Origin: CAYMRL01 sp964473205
Lineage (GTDB): Bacteria > Deinococcota > Deinococci > Deinococcales > Trueperaceae
Length of the DNA: 12,724 bases
Direction of reading: 5' to 3'
Assembly: GCA_964473205.1 (NCBI GenBank)
Contig: CAYYOK010000099.1
Span: forward strand, 1 to 12,724
Part shown: piece after piece, positions 1 through 6,404 of the stretch
Layout of the letters: the number at the start of each line of letters is the position of its first letter
Position numbering within the stretch: the first letter of the stretch is position 1
The notes under the pieces: model-generated
Told to the model about the DNA's origin: nothing
Databases searched by the model: none
The model's input: the letters and a program-made list of their open reading frames with translations, nothing else
Program-made: the position numbers and the translations under genes

Positions 1-1356
1 GCGCTGGGGCGCGACCTCGCGGCGCAGGAGCGCGCCGGCGAGGGACGGCACGCCACCAGCCGCGACACCCTGCGGCGCGGCGCCCAGCAGCTCTACGTGC
101 TGAGCCGGCCGCTGGCGTGGGGCGGGACGCCAGAGGGGTCGCTGCACGCTTACTACCAGTCGCCGCCCGACGAGCGCGGGGTGGAGGCCTTCAGCATCCT
201 GGCCGCGCAGTTCTCGGCCGCGGCCGAGGCGGTGAGGCTCAGGACCCGCGATCTGCTCACGCTCGTCGAGGTAGACCGGTCTATCCGGGCAGAAGGGAAC
301 CTCGAGCGGCTGCTGGCCACGGTGCTGAGGCAGATGATGGCCAGGGTGTCGGCGACGGCCGGCGGCGTGTTCCTCGCCGACGAGACCGGCGTGCTCCAAC
401 TGCGCACCAGCGCCGGCGTGCCCAAGGACTCCGAGCCCGTTGCGTGGCGGGTCGGCGACGGCATCGTCGGCACCGCGGCCAGCGGCCGCGATCCCGTCAT
501 CCTCCCCAACGTCAGCGCCGAGGCGCGAGCGGCCTCCGGTCCCTTGCTGCGCGGTGCCGGCAGCGCGGTGGCGCTGCCGCTCTGGTCACAAGACCAGCTC
601 CTCGGCGTCGTGGTGCTGGCCCATCCGGAGGCCGACCACTTCGACACCGGCAGCATCCCGTTCCTGTGGCTGCTCGCCAACCAGGTGTCGTTCGCGGTGC
701 GCAACGCCGGCGCCTACCTGCAGTCCGAGGAGCTGGCGATCACCGAGGAGCGCTCGCGCATCGCGAGAGAGATCCACGACGGCGTCGCCCAGATGCTCGC
801 GTTCACCGCCCTCAAGCTCGACCTCGTCTCGCGGTTGCGCGAGCGCGATCCGGCCAAGGCCGCCTCCGAGCTCGAGGTGGCGCGCGAGACCGTGCGCGAG
901 ACGATCAAGGAGCTCAGACGCTCCATCTTCGCGCTCCGGCCCGTCGACCTCGAGCGGCACGGCTTCGTCGAGACGATCAGGCTCTACCTCGCCGACTTCG
1001 GGCCGCAGAACGCCATCAGGGCGGAGCTGATCGCCGGCGAGCTGCCGCAGCTCTCGGTGAAGTCGGAGACGGTCTTGTTCCGCATCTTCCAGGAGGCGAT
1101 GCACAACGTCGCCAAGCACTCGCGCGCCAAGGCGGTCACCGTCACGCTCGGCACCGCTGACGACGGCATGGCTTTCGTCGAGGTCAGCGACGACGGCATC
1201 GGCTTCGACAGGCGCAACATCGCGGACAGGGTCACCAGCGCCGGCGGGCTGGGGCTGATGCAGATGCGCGAGCGGGTGCTGGCTCGCGGCGGGAAGCTAG
1301 AGCTCAGGTCGGAACCGAACGCGGGCACGACGATCCATGCCGCCGTGCCCGCGTGA
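1..1356 (+). CDS. GAF-domain sensor histidine kinase (HisKA_3 type), 5'-truncated by window edge
   Basis: Two-component sensor kinase that autophosphorylates a histidine and passes the phosphate to a response regulator. The frame is open from base 1, so the GTG at 97 is probably internal: the residues around it (QQLYVLSRPLAW through the helix ending AAEAVRLRT) read like the end of a first GAF domain. Counting codons from base 1, a second complete GAF domain spans about residues 85-220. It is followed by a HisKA_3 dimerisation/phosphoacceptor helix with the H-box REIHDGVAQ (His259, codon 775-777) and a HATPase_c domain with N-box (EAMHNVAKH), G1 (DDGIGFD) and G2 (GGLGLMQMRERV). There is no membrane segment in the visible part, so it may be cytosolic, sensing a ligand or redox state through GAF. 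The family is NarX/NreB/DegS-like, whose partners are NarL-type regulators. None lies downstream in this window, so the partner may be upstream outside it. The sensed signal cannot be read from sequence. Confidence 0.9.
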   Translation, partial: ALGRDLAAQERAGEGRHATSRDTLRRGAQQLYVLSRPLAWGGTPEGSLHAYYQSPPDERGVEAFSILAAQFSAAAEAVRLRTRDLLTLVEVDRSIRAEGNLERLLATVLRQMMARVSATAGGVFLADETGVLQLRTSAGVPKDSEPVAWRVGDGIVGTAASGRDPVILPNVSAEARAASGPLLRGAGSAVALPLWSQDQLLGVVVLAHPEADHFDTGSIPFLWLLANQVSFAVRNAGAYLQSEELAITEERSRIAREIHDGVAQMLAFTALKLDLVSRLRERDPAKAASELEVARETVRETIKELRRSIFALRPVDLERHGFVETIRLYLADFGPQNAIRAELIAGELPQLSVKSETVLFRIFQEAMHNVAKHSRAKAVTVTLGTADDGMAFVEVSDDGIGFDRRNIADRVTSAGGLGLMQMRERVLARGGKLELRSEPNAGTTIHAAVPA

Positions 1357-1368
1357 AGGCTGGTCCCA

Positions 1369-1384
1369 GGCGGCCGCGGCCGCC
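1369..1384. terminator. Perfect 16-nt GC palindrome between convergent genes (possible bidirectional terminator)
   Basis: GGCGGCCGCGGCCGCC is its own reverse complement and can fold as a 6-bp stem with a CGCG loop on either strand. It occupies the 33-nt gap between the kinase stop (1354-1356) and the rpmE stop (1390-1392, minus strand), where a shared terminator would be expected. No T-tract follows on either side, so intrinsic termination is uncertain. Confidence 0.4.
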
Positions 1385-1389
1385 GAGGT

Positions 1390-1608
1390 TCACTTCTTGG
1401 CGCGCCTGTAGCTGTCGCCGAAGCGCTTCTGGAACTTCTCGACGCGGCCCTCCGTGTCGATGAAGCGCTGCTCGCCCGTGTAGAACGGGTGGTTGCCGGA
1501 CCACACGTCCACGTGCATCTCAGGCTTGGTGCTGTAGGTCTCCATGACGACCTGGCCGTCGCAGATCACCTTGCACGGCACCATCTTCGGGTGGATGTCC
1601 TTCTTCAT
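1390..1608 (-). CDS. rpmE: 50S ribosomal protein L31 (zinc-free type)
   Basis: A 72-residue component of the large ribosomal subunit. Recognised from MKKDIHPK at the N-terminus, HPFYTGEQRF in the middle and DTEGRVEKFQKRFGDSYRR at the C-terminus. Zinc-binding L31 proteins carry four cysteines, roughly at positions 16, 18, 37 and 40. Here Cys16 remains but the others read Gly18, Trp37 (VWSG) and Asn40, and an extra Cys12 is present, so the zinc ribbon is lost. By recall, Thermus L31 keeps the cysteines while Deinococcus L31 has the same VWSG form, which is the main taxonomic hint here. The ATG is set by a strong Shine-Dalgarno, GGAGG at 1620-1616, 7 nt ahead. It lies downstream of sufE on the same strand but appears to have its own promoter. 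Confidence 0.96.
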   Translation of the reverse strand: MKKDIHPKMVPCKVICDGQVVMETYSTKPEMHVDVWSGNHPFYTGEQRFIDTEGRVEKFQKRFGDSYRRAKK

Positions 1609-1710
1609 CGCGCTTCCTCCGCAACGTTGGCTTGGCTGCTCGCTCGTTACCGGGGCGTCGGCCGGCGCGCTGCGCCTACCCCGCCCATACTCGCCCGCAG
1701 GATGTTAGCA
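1609..1710 (-). promoter_or_regulatory. rpmE promoter and about 90-nt leader
   Basis: On the minus strand an extended -10 TGCTAACAT (1710-1702) is the best promoter candidate, with only a poor -35. It would start RNA near 1696 and leave a leader of almost 90 nt ending in the GGAGG ribosome site at 1620-1616. I see no recognisable L31-binding element in the leader. The assignment rests on the box alone. Confidence 0.4.
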
Positions 1711-1742
1711 CACGCTCGCCCGGCGTAAGCGGGCGCGGCCGA

Positions 1743-1782
1743 CGGCTCAGACGCCGAGCCGGCGGCTCAGAGACCGAGCCGT
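1743..1782 (-). terminator. Tandemly duplicated 20-nt stem-loops at the sufE 3' end
   Basis: Two adjacent 20-nt units (1743-1762 and 1763-1782) match at 16 of 20 positions. Each folds into a perfect 6-bp stem CGGCTC/GAGCCG (1743-1748 with 1756-1761; 1763-1768 with 1776-1781) around a 7-nt loop. The second unit contains the sufE stop codon (1769-1767, minus strand), so the repeat looks like a duplication of the gene's 3' end. The position fits a double terminator of sufE, but no T-run follows. Confidence 0.5.
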
Positions 1783-2189
1783 TCTCGCACCTGCCGCTTC
1801 ACGCGCATGACGATCGCGCCCATGCCCCGCAGCCGCAAAGGGGAGATCAGCTCGGCCAGACCCATCTCCTGGTAGAAGTCCTCGGGGGTGCTCAGCACCT
1901 CCTCGGCGCTGGCGCCAGACAGGCCCGCGGCGACGATGGCGGCGAAACCCCGCGTCGTCGGAGCCTCGGGCGGAGCGTCGAAGTGGAGCGCGACCTCGCC
2001 GGAGCCTTCGACCTCGGCCAGCACGAACAGCGGCGTCTGGCACTCGTGAACCTGCTCAAGCTTGCCTTTCAGCTCGGGGGGCAGCGGCGGCAGCCGGCCG
2101 GCGTACTCGAGCAGCAGCGGCAACCGCAGCGGCCTGGGCGCCGCGCGGAACTGGTCGACGATCTCTGGCAACTTCCCGGGGAGGCTCAC
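1767..2189 (-). CDS. sufE: SufE-family cysteine desulfurase sulfur acceptor
   Basis: SufE accepts persulfide sulfur from the cysteine desulfurase SufS and hands it to the SufBCD scaffold for Fe-S cluster assembly in the cytosol. The 140-residue length is typical. The acceptor cysteine is Cys50 in the motif VHECQTPLFV, equivalent to the active Cys of E. coli SufE. The following GEVALHFDAPPEAPTTRGFAA stretch and the C-terminal GMGAIVMRVK helix also match the family. The start is GTG at 2189: an in-frame TAA lies only four codons upstream (minus strand TAA CCT CGG GCA GTG), so no earlier start is possible. There is no Shine-Dalgarno, and a TANNNT box 6 nt ahead suggests leaderless translation. 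No sufS or sufBCD is visible in the window, so the partner genes are elsewhere. It is divergent from aroA across 77 nt. Confidence 0.93.
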   Translation of the reverse strand: MSLPGKLPEIVDQFRAAPRPLRLPLLLEYAGRLPPLPPELKGKLEQVHECQTPLFVLAEVEGSGEVALHFDAPPEAPTTRGFAAIVAAGLSGASAEEVLSTPEDFYQEMGLAELISPLRLRGMGAIVMRVKRQVRERLGL

Positions 2190-2195
2190 TGCCCG

Positions 2196-2201
2196 AGGTT
2201 A
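2196..2201 (-). promoter_or_regulatory. Candidate leaderless -10 box for sufE
   Basis: On the minus strand TAACCT (TANNNT) ends 6 nt before the GTG start at 2189, so transcription would begin at or very near the start codon. No Shine-Dalgarno is present, which agrees. Leaderless mRNAs with this -10 form are established in Deinococcus. No -35 is recognisable. Confidence 0.45.
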
Positions 2202-2252
2202 CCAACCGCCGGGCCCGCACCGGGTAGGGCCGGCCGCACCTGAGCGGCGGTG

Positions 2253-2258
2253 TATCTT
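2253..2258 (+). promoter_or_regulatory. Candidate leaderless -10 box for aroA
   Basis: TATCTT (TANNNT) ends 8 nt before the aroA ATG at 2267, and no purine-rich ribosome site lies between them. The pattern mirrors that of divergent sufE. It would drive the aroA-cmk-nadK-glycosyltransferase operon. No -35 is recognisable. Confidence 0.4.
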
Positions 2259-2266
2259 CGTGGACG

Positions 2267-3598
2267 ATGCCGAAGGCAGCGCCGCACGCGCGCGAACACC
2301 TAACCAGCACGAGCTTGCCGCTAGGCCCGCAGGTGCGCGTCGACGGCAGCCTCGACGTGCCCGGCTCGAAGAGCCTGACCAACCGCGCCCTGGTGCTGGC
2401 CGCGCTGGCTCGCGGCGTCAGCCGCCTGGAGGGCGCGCTCGTCGCCGAGGACTCCGAGGTGATGGTCGAGGCGCTCAGGACGCTGGGCGTCGAGATCGAG
2501 GTCGAGCCAGGGGGCGTCGTAGTCGCGGGCGCCGGCGGGCCCGTGCCAGCCGCGCGCGCCGAGCTGGACCTCAGGCTGTCGGGCACCAGCATCCGCTTCC
2601 TGGCGGCTCTGTTGGCCGTGGGTCGCGGCGACTACCTGCTGGACGGAACCAAGCGCATGCGCGAGCGCCCGATCCAGGACCTGCTCGACGCGCTGACTGC
2701 CCTGGGCGCCGACGCCAGGAGCGTCAACGCCGACGGCTGTCCGCCCGTCGCGCTCACCGCCAGGGGGCTCGCAGGTGGCAGCGCGACCGTGGCTGGCGAC
2801 AAGAGCTCGCAGTTCCTCTCCGCGCTGCTGATGGCCGCGCCCTACGCCAGCGGCGAGGTGCGCATCGACGTCGCGGGCGAGCTGCTGTCCAAGCCGTTCG
2901 TCGACATGACCGTCGACCTGATGCGCCTCTTCGGCGTCACGGTCGAGCGCGACGGCTACCGCAGCTTCGCGCTGAGCCCCGGCCGCTACCTGGCGCGCGA
3001 CTACCGGGTCGAGGGCGACGCGATGGCTGCCGGCTACTTCTGGGCCGCCGCCGCCATCACCGGCGGCCGCGTGCGCATCGGGAACCTCGGCAGGGACACG
3101 CGCCAAGGCGACGCGCGACTGGCCAGCGTGCTGGAGGAGATGGGCTGCACGGTCGTCTGGGGCGAGAGCTGGTGCGAGCTCGTAGGACCGCCGCCTGGCG
3201 GCCTCAGGGGCGGAGAGTTCGACCTCAACGACATGCCCGACCAGGCGCAGACCCTCGCGGTCGTGGCGCTGTTCGCCGACCGGCCGGTGCGCATCGACAA
3301 CGTCGCGAACATGCGGATAAAGGAGACCGACAGGCTCTCGGCCATGGCGACCGAGCTCAGGCGCCTGGGAGCGGAGGTCGAGGAGCGGCGCGACGGCCTC
3401 ACCATCAGCCCCCTGACCCGGCCGCCGCGCGTGCCGGTCGCGCTCGAGACCTACGGCGACCACCGCATGGCCATGGCCTTGGCCGTGGCTGGCGCCCGCC
3501 TGCCGAATCTCAGCATCCTCGACCCCGGCTGCGTCGCCAAGACCTACCCGGCGTTCTTCGACGACTTCCTGGCGCTCCTCGCAGGCGGCTTATCATGA
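2267..3598 (+). CDS. aroA: 3-phosphoshikimate 1-carboxyvinyltransferase (EPSP synthase)
   Basis: Sixth step of the shikimate pathway: it joins shikimate-3-phosphate and PEP to give EPSP, the precursor of chorismate and aromatic amino acids. The 443 residues cover the usual two-domain fold. Visible active-site elements are PGSKSLTNRA (Lys35, Arg40), LSGTSIRFL (104-112), SSQFLSALLM (Gln182), LLSKPFVDM (207-214), NDMPDQAQT (catalytic Asp325), MRIKETDRL (Lys352, Glu353, Arg357), YGDHRMAMA (Arg400) and CVAKTYPAFF (Lys425). The PEP-site loop departs from the usual NAGTxxRP: Asn is replaced by Leu104 and the Pro after Arg by Phe111. The first 20 residues or so extend beyond the usual start near VRVDGSLDVPGSKS. 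The ATG at 2267 has a TANNNT box upstream and no Shine-Dalgarno. Its stop overlaps the cmk start (ATGA, 3595-3598), so the two genes are translationally coupled, a common aroA-cmk arrangement. Confidence 0.96.
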   Translation: MPKAAPHAREHLTSTSLPLGPQVRVDGSLDVPGSKSLTNRALVLAALARGVSRLEGALVAEDSEVMVEALRTLGVEIEVEPGGVVVAGAGGPVPAARAELDLRLSGTSIRFLAALLAVGRGDYLLDGTKRMRERPIQDLLDALTALGADARSVNADGCPPVALTARGLAGGSATVAGDKSSQFLSALLMAAPYASGEVRIDVAGELLSKPFVDMTVDLMRLFGVTVERDGYRSFALSPGRYLARDYRVEGDAMAAGYFWAAAAITGGRVRIGNLGRDTRQGDARLASVLEEMGCTVVWGESWCELVGPPPGGLRGGEFDLNDMPDQAQTLAVVALFADRPVRIDNVANMRIKETDRLSAMATELRRLGAEVEERRDGLTISPLTRPPRVPVALETYGDHRMAMALAVAGARLPNLSILDPGCVAKTYPAFFDDFLALLAGGLS

Positions 3599-4260
3599 CC
3601 TCGATGGCGCCAGAAGCGCGCACCGTGATCACGCTCGACGGTCCGGCGGCCTCGGGGAAGTCGAGCGTGGCGCGCCTGCTGGCGCAGCGGCTCGGCATCG
3701 CCTACGTCTCCAGCGGCCTGCTGTACAGGGCGGCCACCTTAGCCGCGTTGGAGGGCGGAGTCGACATCGGCTCCGAGGACGACATGGCGCGGCTTCTCGC
3801 CGCCAGCAGCGTCCGGCTGGTGCCGGAGGCGGAGGGCAACCGGGTCGAGGTCGACGGCCGCGACGTCAGCGCGCTGCTGCACACCGACGCCGTGGACGCC
3901 GCCGTGTCGGCGGTGGCCCGTCAGACCGGCGTGCGCGCATGGGTGAACGAGCGGCTCAAGGAGCTCGAAGGCTCCTTCGTCATCGACGGCAGGGACATGG
4001 GCACGGCGGTGTTCCCGTGCGCCACGCACAAGTTCTACCTGACGGCTCCGGTCGAGGAGCGCGCCCGCCGCCGGCGCGGGGAGCGCGCCGGGGAGCTGCA
4101 GGCCATCGGCGAGGCCCTGCGCCAGCGCGACGCGCTCGACGCCAGGCAGTCAGTGCCGGCCCCGGACGCGGTCCACGTCGACACCGGACCGCTGACGTTG
4201 GACGAGGTAGTGGCCACGGTCGCGGGCCTCATCGAGCAGCGCGCGGCGCTGGCGCGGTGA
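3595..4260 (+). CDS. cmk: Cytidylate kinase (CMP/dCMP kinase)
   Basis: Phosphorylates CMP and dCMP with ATP in the cytosol. The ATG at 3595 overlaps the aroA stop as ATGA, giving 221 residues, normal for the family; a second Met at residue 4 (3604) is a weaker alternative. Features are a P-loop GPAASGKSS (16-24), an SSGLLYRA stretch (39-46) where most family members have DTGAMYRA or DSGAIYRV, an NMP-binding insertion rich in acidic residues (about 60-110), and the nucleotide motif DGRDMGTAVFP (131-141, Arg133). The C-terminal lid ends RQRDALDARQ (176-185), with Asp182 aligning with the substrate-binding Asp. The usual APLxxAxDA stretch is shortened to VPAPDAV. The frame stays open far upstream through aroA in another reading frame, but the P-loop position and the ATGA junction fix the start. 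nadK follows after 19 nt. Confidence 0.95.
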   Translation: MTSMAPEARTVITLDGPAASGKSSVARLLAQRLGIAYVSSGLLYRAATLAALEGGVDIGSEDDMARLLAASSVRLVPEAEGNRVEVDGRDVSALLHTDAVDAAVSAVARQTGVRAWVNERLKELEGSFVIDGRDMGTAVFPCATHKFYLTAPVEERARRRRGERAGELQAIGEALRQRDALDARQSVPAPDAVHVDTGPLTLDEVVATVAGLIEQRAALAR

Positions 4261-4263
4261 GCC

Positions 4264-4274
4264 GGAAGGTGATC
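4264..4274 (+). promoter_or_regulatory. Extended Shine-Dalgarno for nadK
   Basis: GGAAGGTGATC is nearly complementary to the 16S 3' end (consensus AGGAGGTGATC). Its core AAGGT ends 9 nt before the ATG at 4280. It favours that ATG over an in-frame GTG at 4367, where the conserved NAD-kinase fold begins. Confidence 0.6.
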
Positions 4275-4279
4275 GCGCG

Positions 4280-5212
4280 ATGAAGGACCGGCTGAGCGAC
4301 GTGCCGAGCCGATCGGTCCGGCAGGGCGCCGAGAGGTTCGCCGTACCGGCCAGGGAGCTGGGCGGCGTGGTCGTGACCAGTTCGCGCTACAAGCCGGAGG
4401 CCCACCCCCTGGCGCAGGAGCTGGCGGGGCTGTTCGAGACGGCCGGCGCGCGCGTGCTGCTCGACCTGGAGGGCGAGGCGTCCCTGGGAACGGTGGGCGC
4501 CGAGGTGGACCTGGTCGTCTCGGTGGGCGGCGACGGCACGCTGCTGGCCACCGCGCGGAGGCTGGCTGGGCTGCCGACGCCGGTCATCGGCGTGAACCTG
4601 GGCAAGCTGGGCTTCCTGGCCGAGTTCGGTGCCGAGGAGGTGCTGGCCTACGCTCGCGGCGAGGTCGCTCCCGACTGGCCCATCCACCCGAAGGGGATGC
4701 TGCGGACGTCGCTGCGACGGGGCGGGGCGGAGGTGCCTGCCGGCAGCTCGCTGGCGCTCAACGACGTGCTGCTGTCGCAGGGAGTGATGAGCCGTCTCAT
4801 CGACGTGCGCATGCGCGTCGACGGCGCCTACGCCACCGAGTACCGCGCCGACGGGCTCGTCGTCTCCACCCCGGTCGGCTCCACGGCGTACTCGCTCTCG
4901 CTCGGCGGGCCGATACTCAGCCAGTCCCTGCGCGCGATCGTCGTCACGCCGATCGCGCCGCACAGCCTCACCAACAGGCCGATCGTGCTCAGCGCCGAGA
5001 GCGTCATCGGCCTCGAGCTCGTCAGCAGCCCGAAGGGCGAGGTGGCGATGGTCATCGACGGGCAGGAGCGGGTCGACCTCGAAGCCGGCGACCACATCGA
5101 GGTCACCTCGGCCGACGCCGCCGTGATGCTGGTCGCCACCGGCCGCCGCAGCTCCTTCGACCTGCTGCGCCACAAGCTCCACTGGGGCTACGGCCCGCTA
5201 GTCAACGGCTGA
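4280..5212 (+). CDS. nadK: NAD kinase (ATP/polyphosphate-type NADK)
   Basis: Makes NADP+ from NAD+, the only route to NADP in most bacteria. It is 310 residues long. Motifs are the NAD-kinase signature GGDGT (83-87), IGVNLGKLGFLAEF (103-116), ND (161-162, usually NE/ND) and the glycine-rich DGLVVSTPVGSTAYSLSLGG (191-210), followed by TNRPIVLS (231-238) and VIDGQERVDL near the end. The canonical N-terminus (VVVTSSRYKPEA) begins only at residue 30, so about 29 residues form a charged N-terminal extension. A GTG at 4367 with an AGGGAG about 9 nt upstream would give the shorter standard protein. I keep 4280 because of the strong ribosome site there. It is operonic with cmk (19 nt) and with the next gene (1 nt gap). 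Confidence 0.95.
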   Translation: MKDRLSDVPSRSVRQGAERFAVPARELGGVVVTSSRYKPEAHPLAQELAGLFETAGARVLLDLEGEASLGTVGAEVDLVVSVGGDGTLLATARRLAGLPTPVIGVNLGKLGFLAEFGAEEVLAYARGEVAPDWPIHPKGMLRTSLRRGGAEVPAGSSLALNDVLLSQGVMSRLIDVRMRVDGAYATEYRADGLVVSTPVGSTAYSLSLGGPILSQSLRAIVVTPIAPHSLTNRPIVLSAESVIGLELVSSPKGEVAMVIDGQERVDLEAGDHIEVTSADAAVMLVATGRRSSFDLLRHKLHWGYGPLVNG

Positions 5213-5213
5213 G

Positions 5214-6404
5214 ATGAGCCCCCAGACGCTTCTCGTCGTGTCGAACGGGCACGGTGAGGACGTCATCGCCACTCGCATCGCCAGGTCGACGCTGGCGGCG
5301 TGCGCGGACATGGACTTAGAGCTGCTCGCCATGCCGCTGGTCGGCCTCGGCACTGCCTACGCCGCCGCTGGCATCGCGCTCTGCGGGCCGCGCCGCGAGA
5401 TGCCGTCGGGCGGGCTGACCATGCACCACCCGCGGCTCCTCCTCGCCGACCTGAGAGCGGGCATCCTCGACCTGACCTTGAGGCAGGTCGCCTCCCTGCG
5501 GCGGTCGAGGCCGCTGGCGGTGCTGGTCGTGGGAGACGCCTACGCTCACGCCCTGGCCGCGCTGGTGAGGGCGCCGCGCGCGGTCTATCAGCCGCTCGTG
5601 TCGGTGCACCAGAGCGTCGGCGCGCCAGGCCTGAGCCTCAGGCGGCTGTTCATGGACCGCATCCGCGCGCCGGAGCTGCTGCTGATGCGCGGCGCCGAGC
5701 GGCTGTTCGCCCGTGACGAGGCCACCGCCGAGCACCTGAGGGCGCGGGGGCTGCCTCGCGCCACCCATCTTGGCAACCCGATGATGGACGGTCTCTTCCG
5801 GGCGCCCTCGGCCGGGGCACTGCCGCCGACCGACCGACCGGCGCGCGTGGCGCTGCTGCCGGGCAGCCGCAGCTACCGCGACAGGAGCCTGGCGCTGATG
5901 CTCGCTGCGCTCGATGCCTGGAGCGGCCCGGAGCTGATAGCCGAGGTCGCCTGGACCGAGGCCGATCCGCCGGCGCCTCCCAGCGGCTGGGTCCAGAGCG
6001 CAGACGGGACCTGGGCCGGTGCCGGAGCGCGGGCACGGGTCCGGGTGCGCCGCGGCGCGTTCGAGGAGGTCCTCACCGAGGCCGACGCCGTGCTCGGCAC
6101 CTCTGGCACCGCCAACGAGCAGGCCGCCGGGATCGGGCTGCCCGTGGTCGCCTTCCCCGTGCTGCCCGACTACGGCGAGGCGTTCCTCGCGGGCCAGAAA
6201 CGGCTGCTCGGGGACGCCCTCGAGGTCGTGGCCGCCGACGCCGCGGCGATCGCCGCAGCCTTACACAGGGCTCTCACCGATCCGGTGAGACGCCAGGAAG
6301 CCGCCGCGATAGGCCCTGCTCGCATGGGAGGAGCGGGCGCCAGCGAGCGCATCGGCGCGGCGCTGGCTCCTTGGCTCGGAGAGGTCGCGGAGGGCGGCCG
6401 CTAA
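5214..6404 (+). CDS. Lipid-A-disaccharide-synthase-related protein (LpxB-like glycosyltransferase)
   Basis: A 396-residue GT-B-like protein distantly related to LpxB, matching what I recall of TIGR03492, a family seen in cyanobacteria and Deinococcus with no assigned substrate. The N-terminal half opens with LLVVSNGHGEDVIATRIA (6-23), the family hallmark, followed by HHPRLLLADLRAG (71-83) and VLVVGDAYAHALAA (103-116). The C-terminal half carries ALLPGSRSYRDR (213-224), the sugar-nucleotide-domain signature of this superfamily, and GTSGTANEQAAGIGLPVVAF (295-314), where the donor phosphate and base are usually held. AGQKRLLG (326-333) matches the family's tail. There are no signal peptide or transmembrane helices; it probably acts at the inner membrane face. 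It starts 1 nt after the nadK stop, so it is translationally coupled. The stop TAA interlocks with the convergent zapE stop. Acceptor and product are unknown; it should not be called lpxB, because no lipid A genes are seen. Confidence 0.85.
   Translation: MSPQTLLVVSNGHGEDVIATRIARSTLAACADMDLELLAMPLVGLGTAYAAAGIALCGPRREMPSGGLTMHHPRLLLADLRAGILDLTLRQVASLRRSRPLAVLVVGDAYAHALAALVRAPRAVYQPLVSVHQSVGAPGLSLRRLFMDRIRAPELLLMRGAERLFARDEATAEHLRARGLPRATHLGNPMMDGLFRAPSAGALPPTDRPARVALLPGSRSYRDRSLALMLAALDAWSGPELIAEVAWTEADPPAPPSGWVQSADGTWAGAGARARVRVRRGAFEEVLTEADAVLGTSGTANEQAAGIGLPVVAFPVLPDYGEAFLAGQKRLLGDALEVVAADAAAIAAALHRALTDPVRRQEAAAIGPARMGGAGASERIGAALAPWLGEVAEGGR

Noticed and set aside
97..99. GTG at 97 as the start of the histidine kinase
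   Set aside because: The frame is open to base 1 and the sequence around 97 reads as the interior of a GAF domain, with no ribosome site.
2321..3463. Minus-strand open frame of 380 codons opposite aroA
   Set aside because: An antisense shadow of EPSP synthase, His/Gln/Arg-rich, with no domain.
2062..3594. Long plus-strand upstream extension of the cmk frame through aroA
   Set aside because: The extension is a low-complexity Arg/Ala shadow of aroA. The kinase fold begins just after the ATGA junction at 3595.
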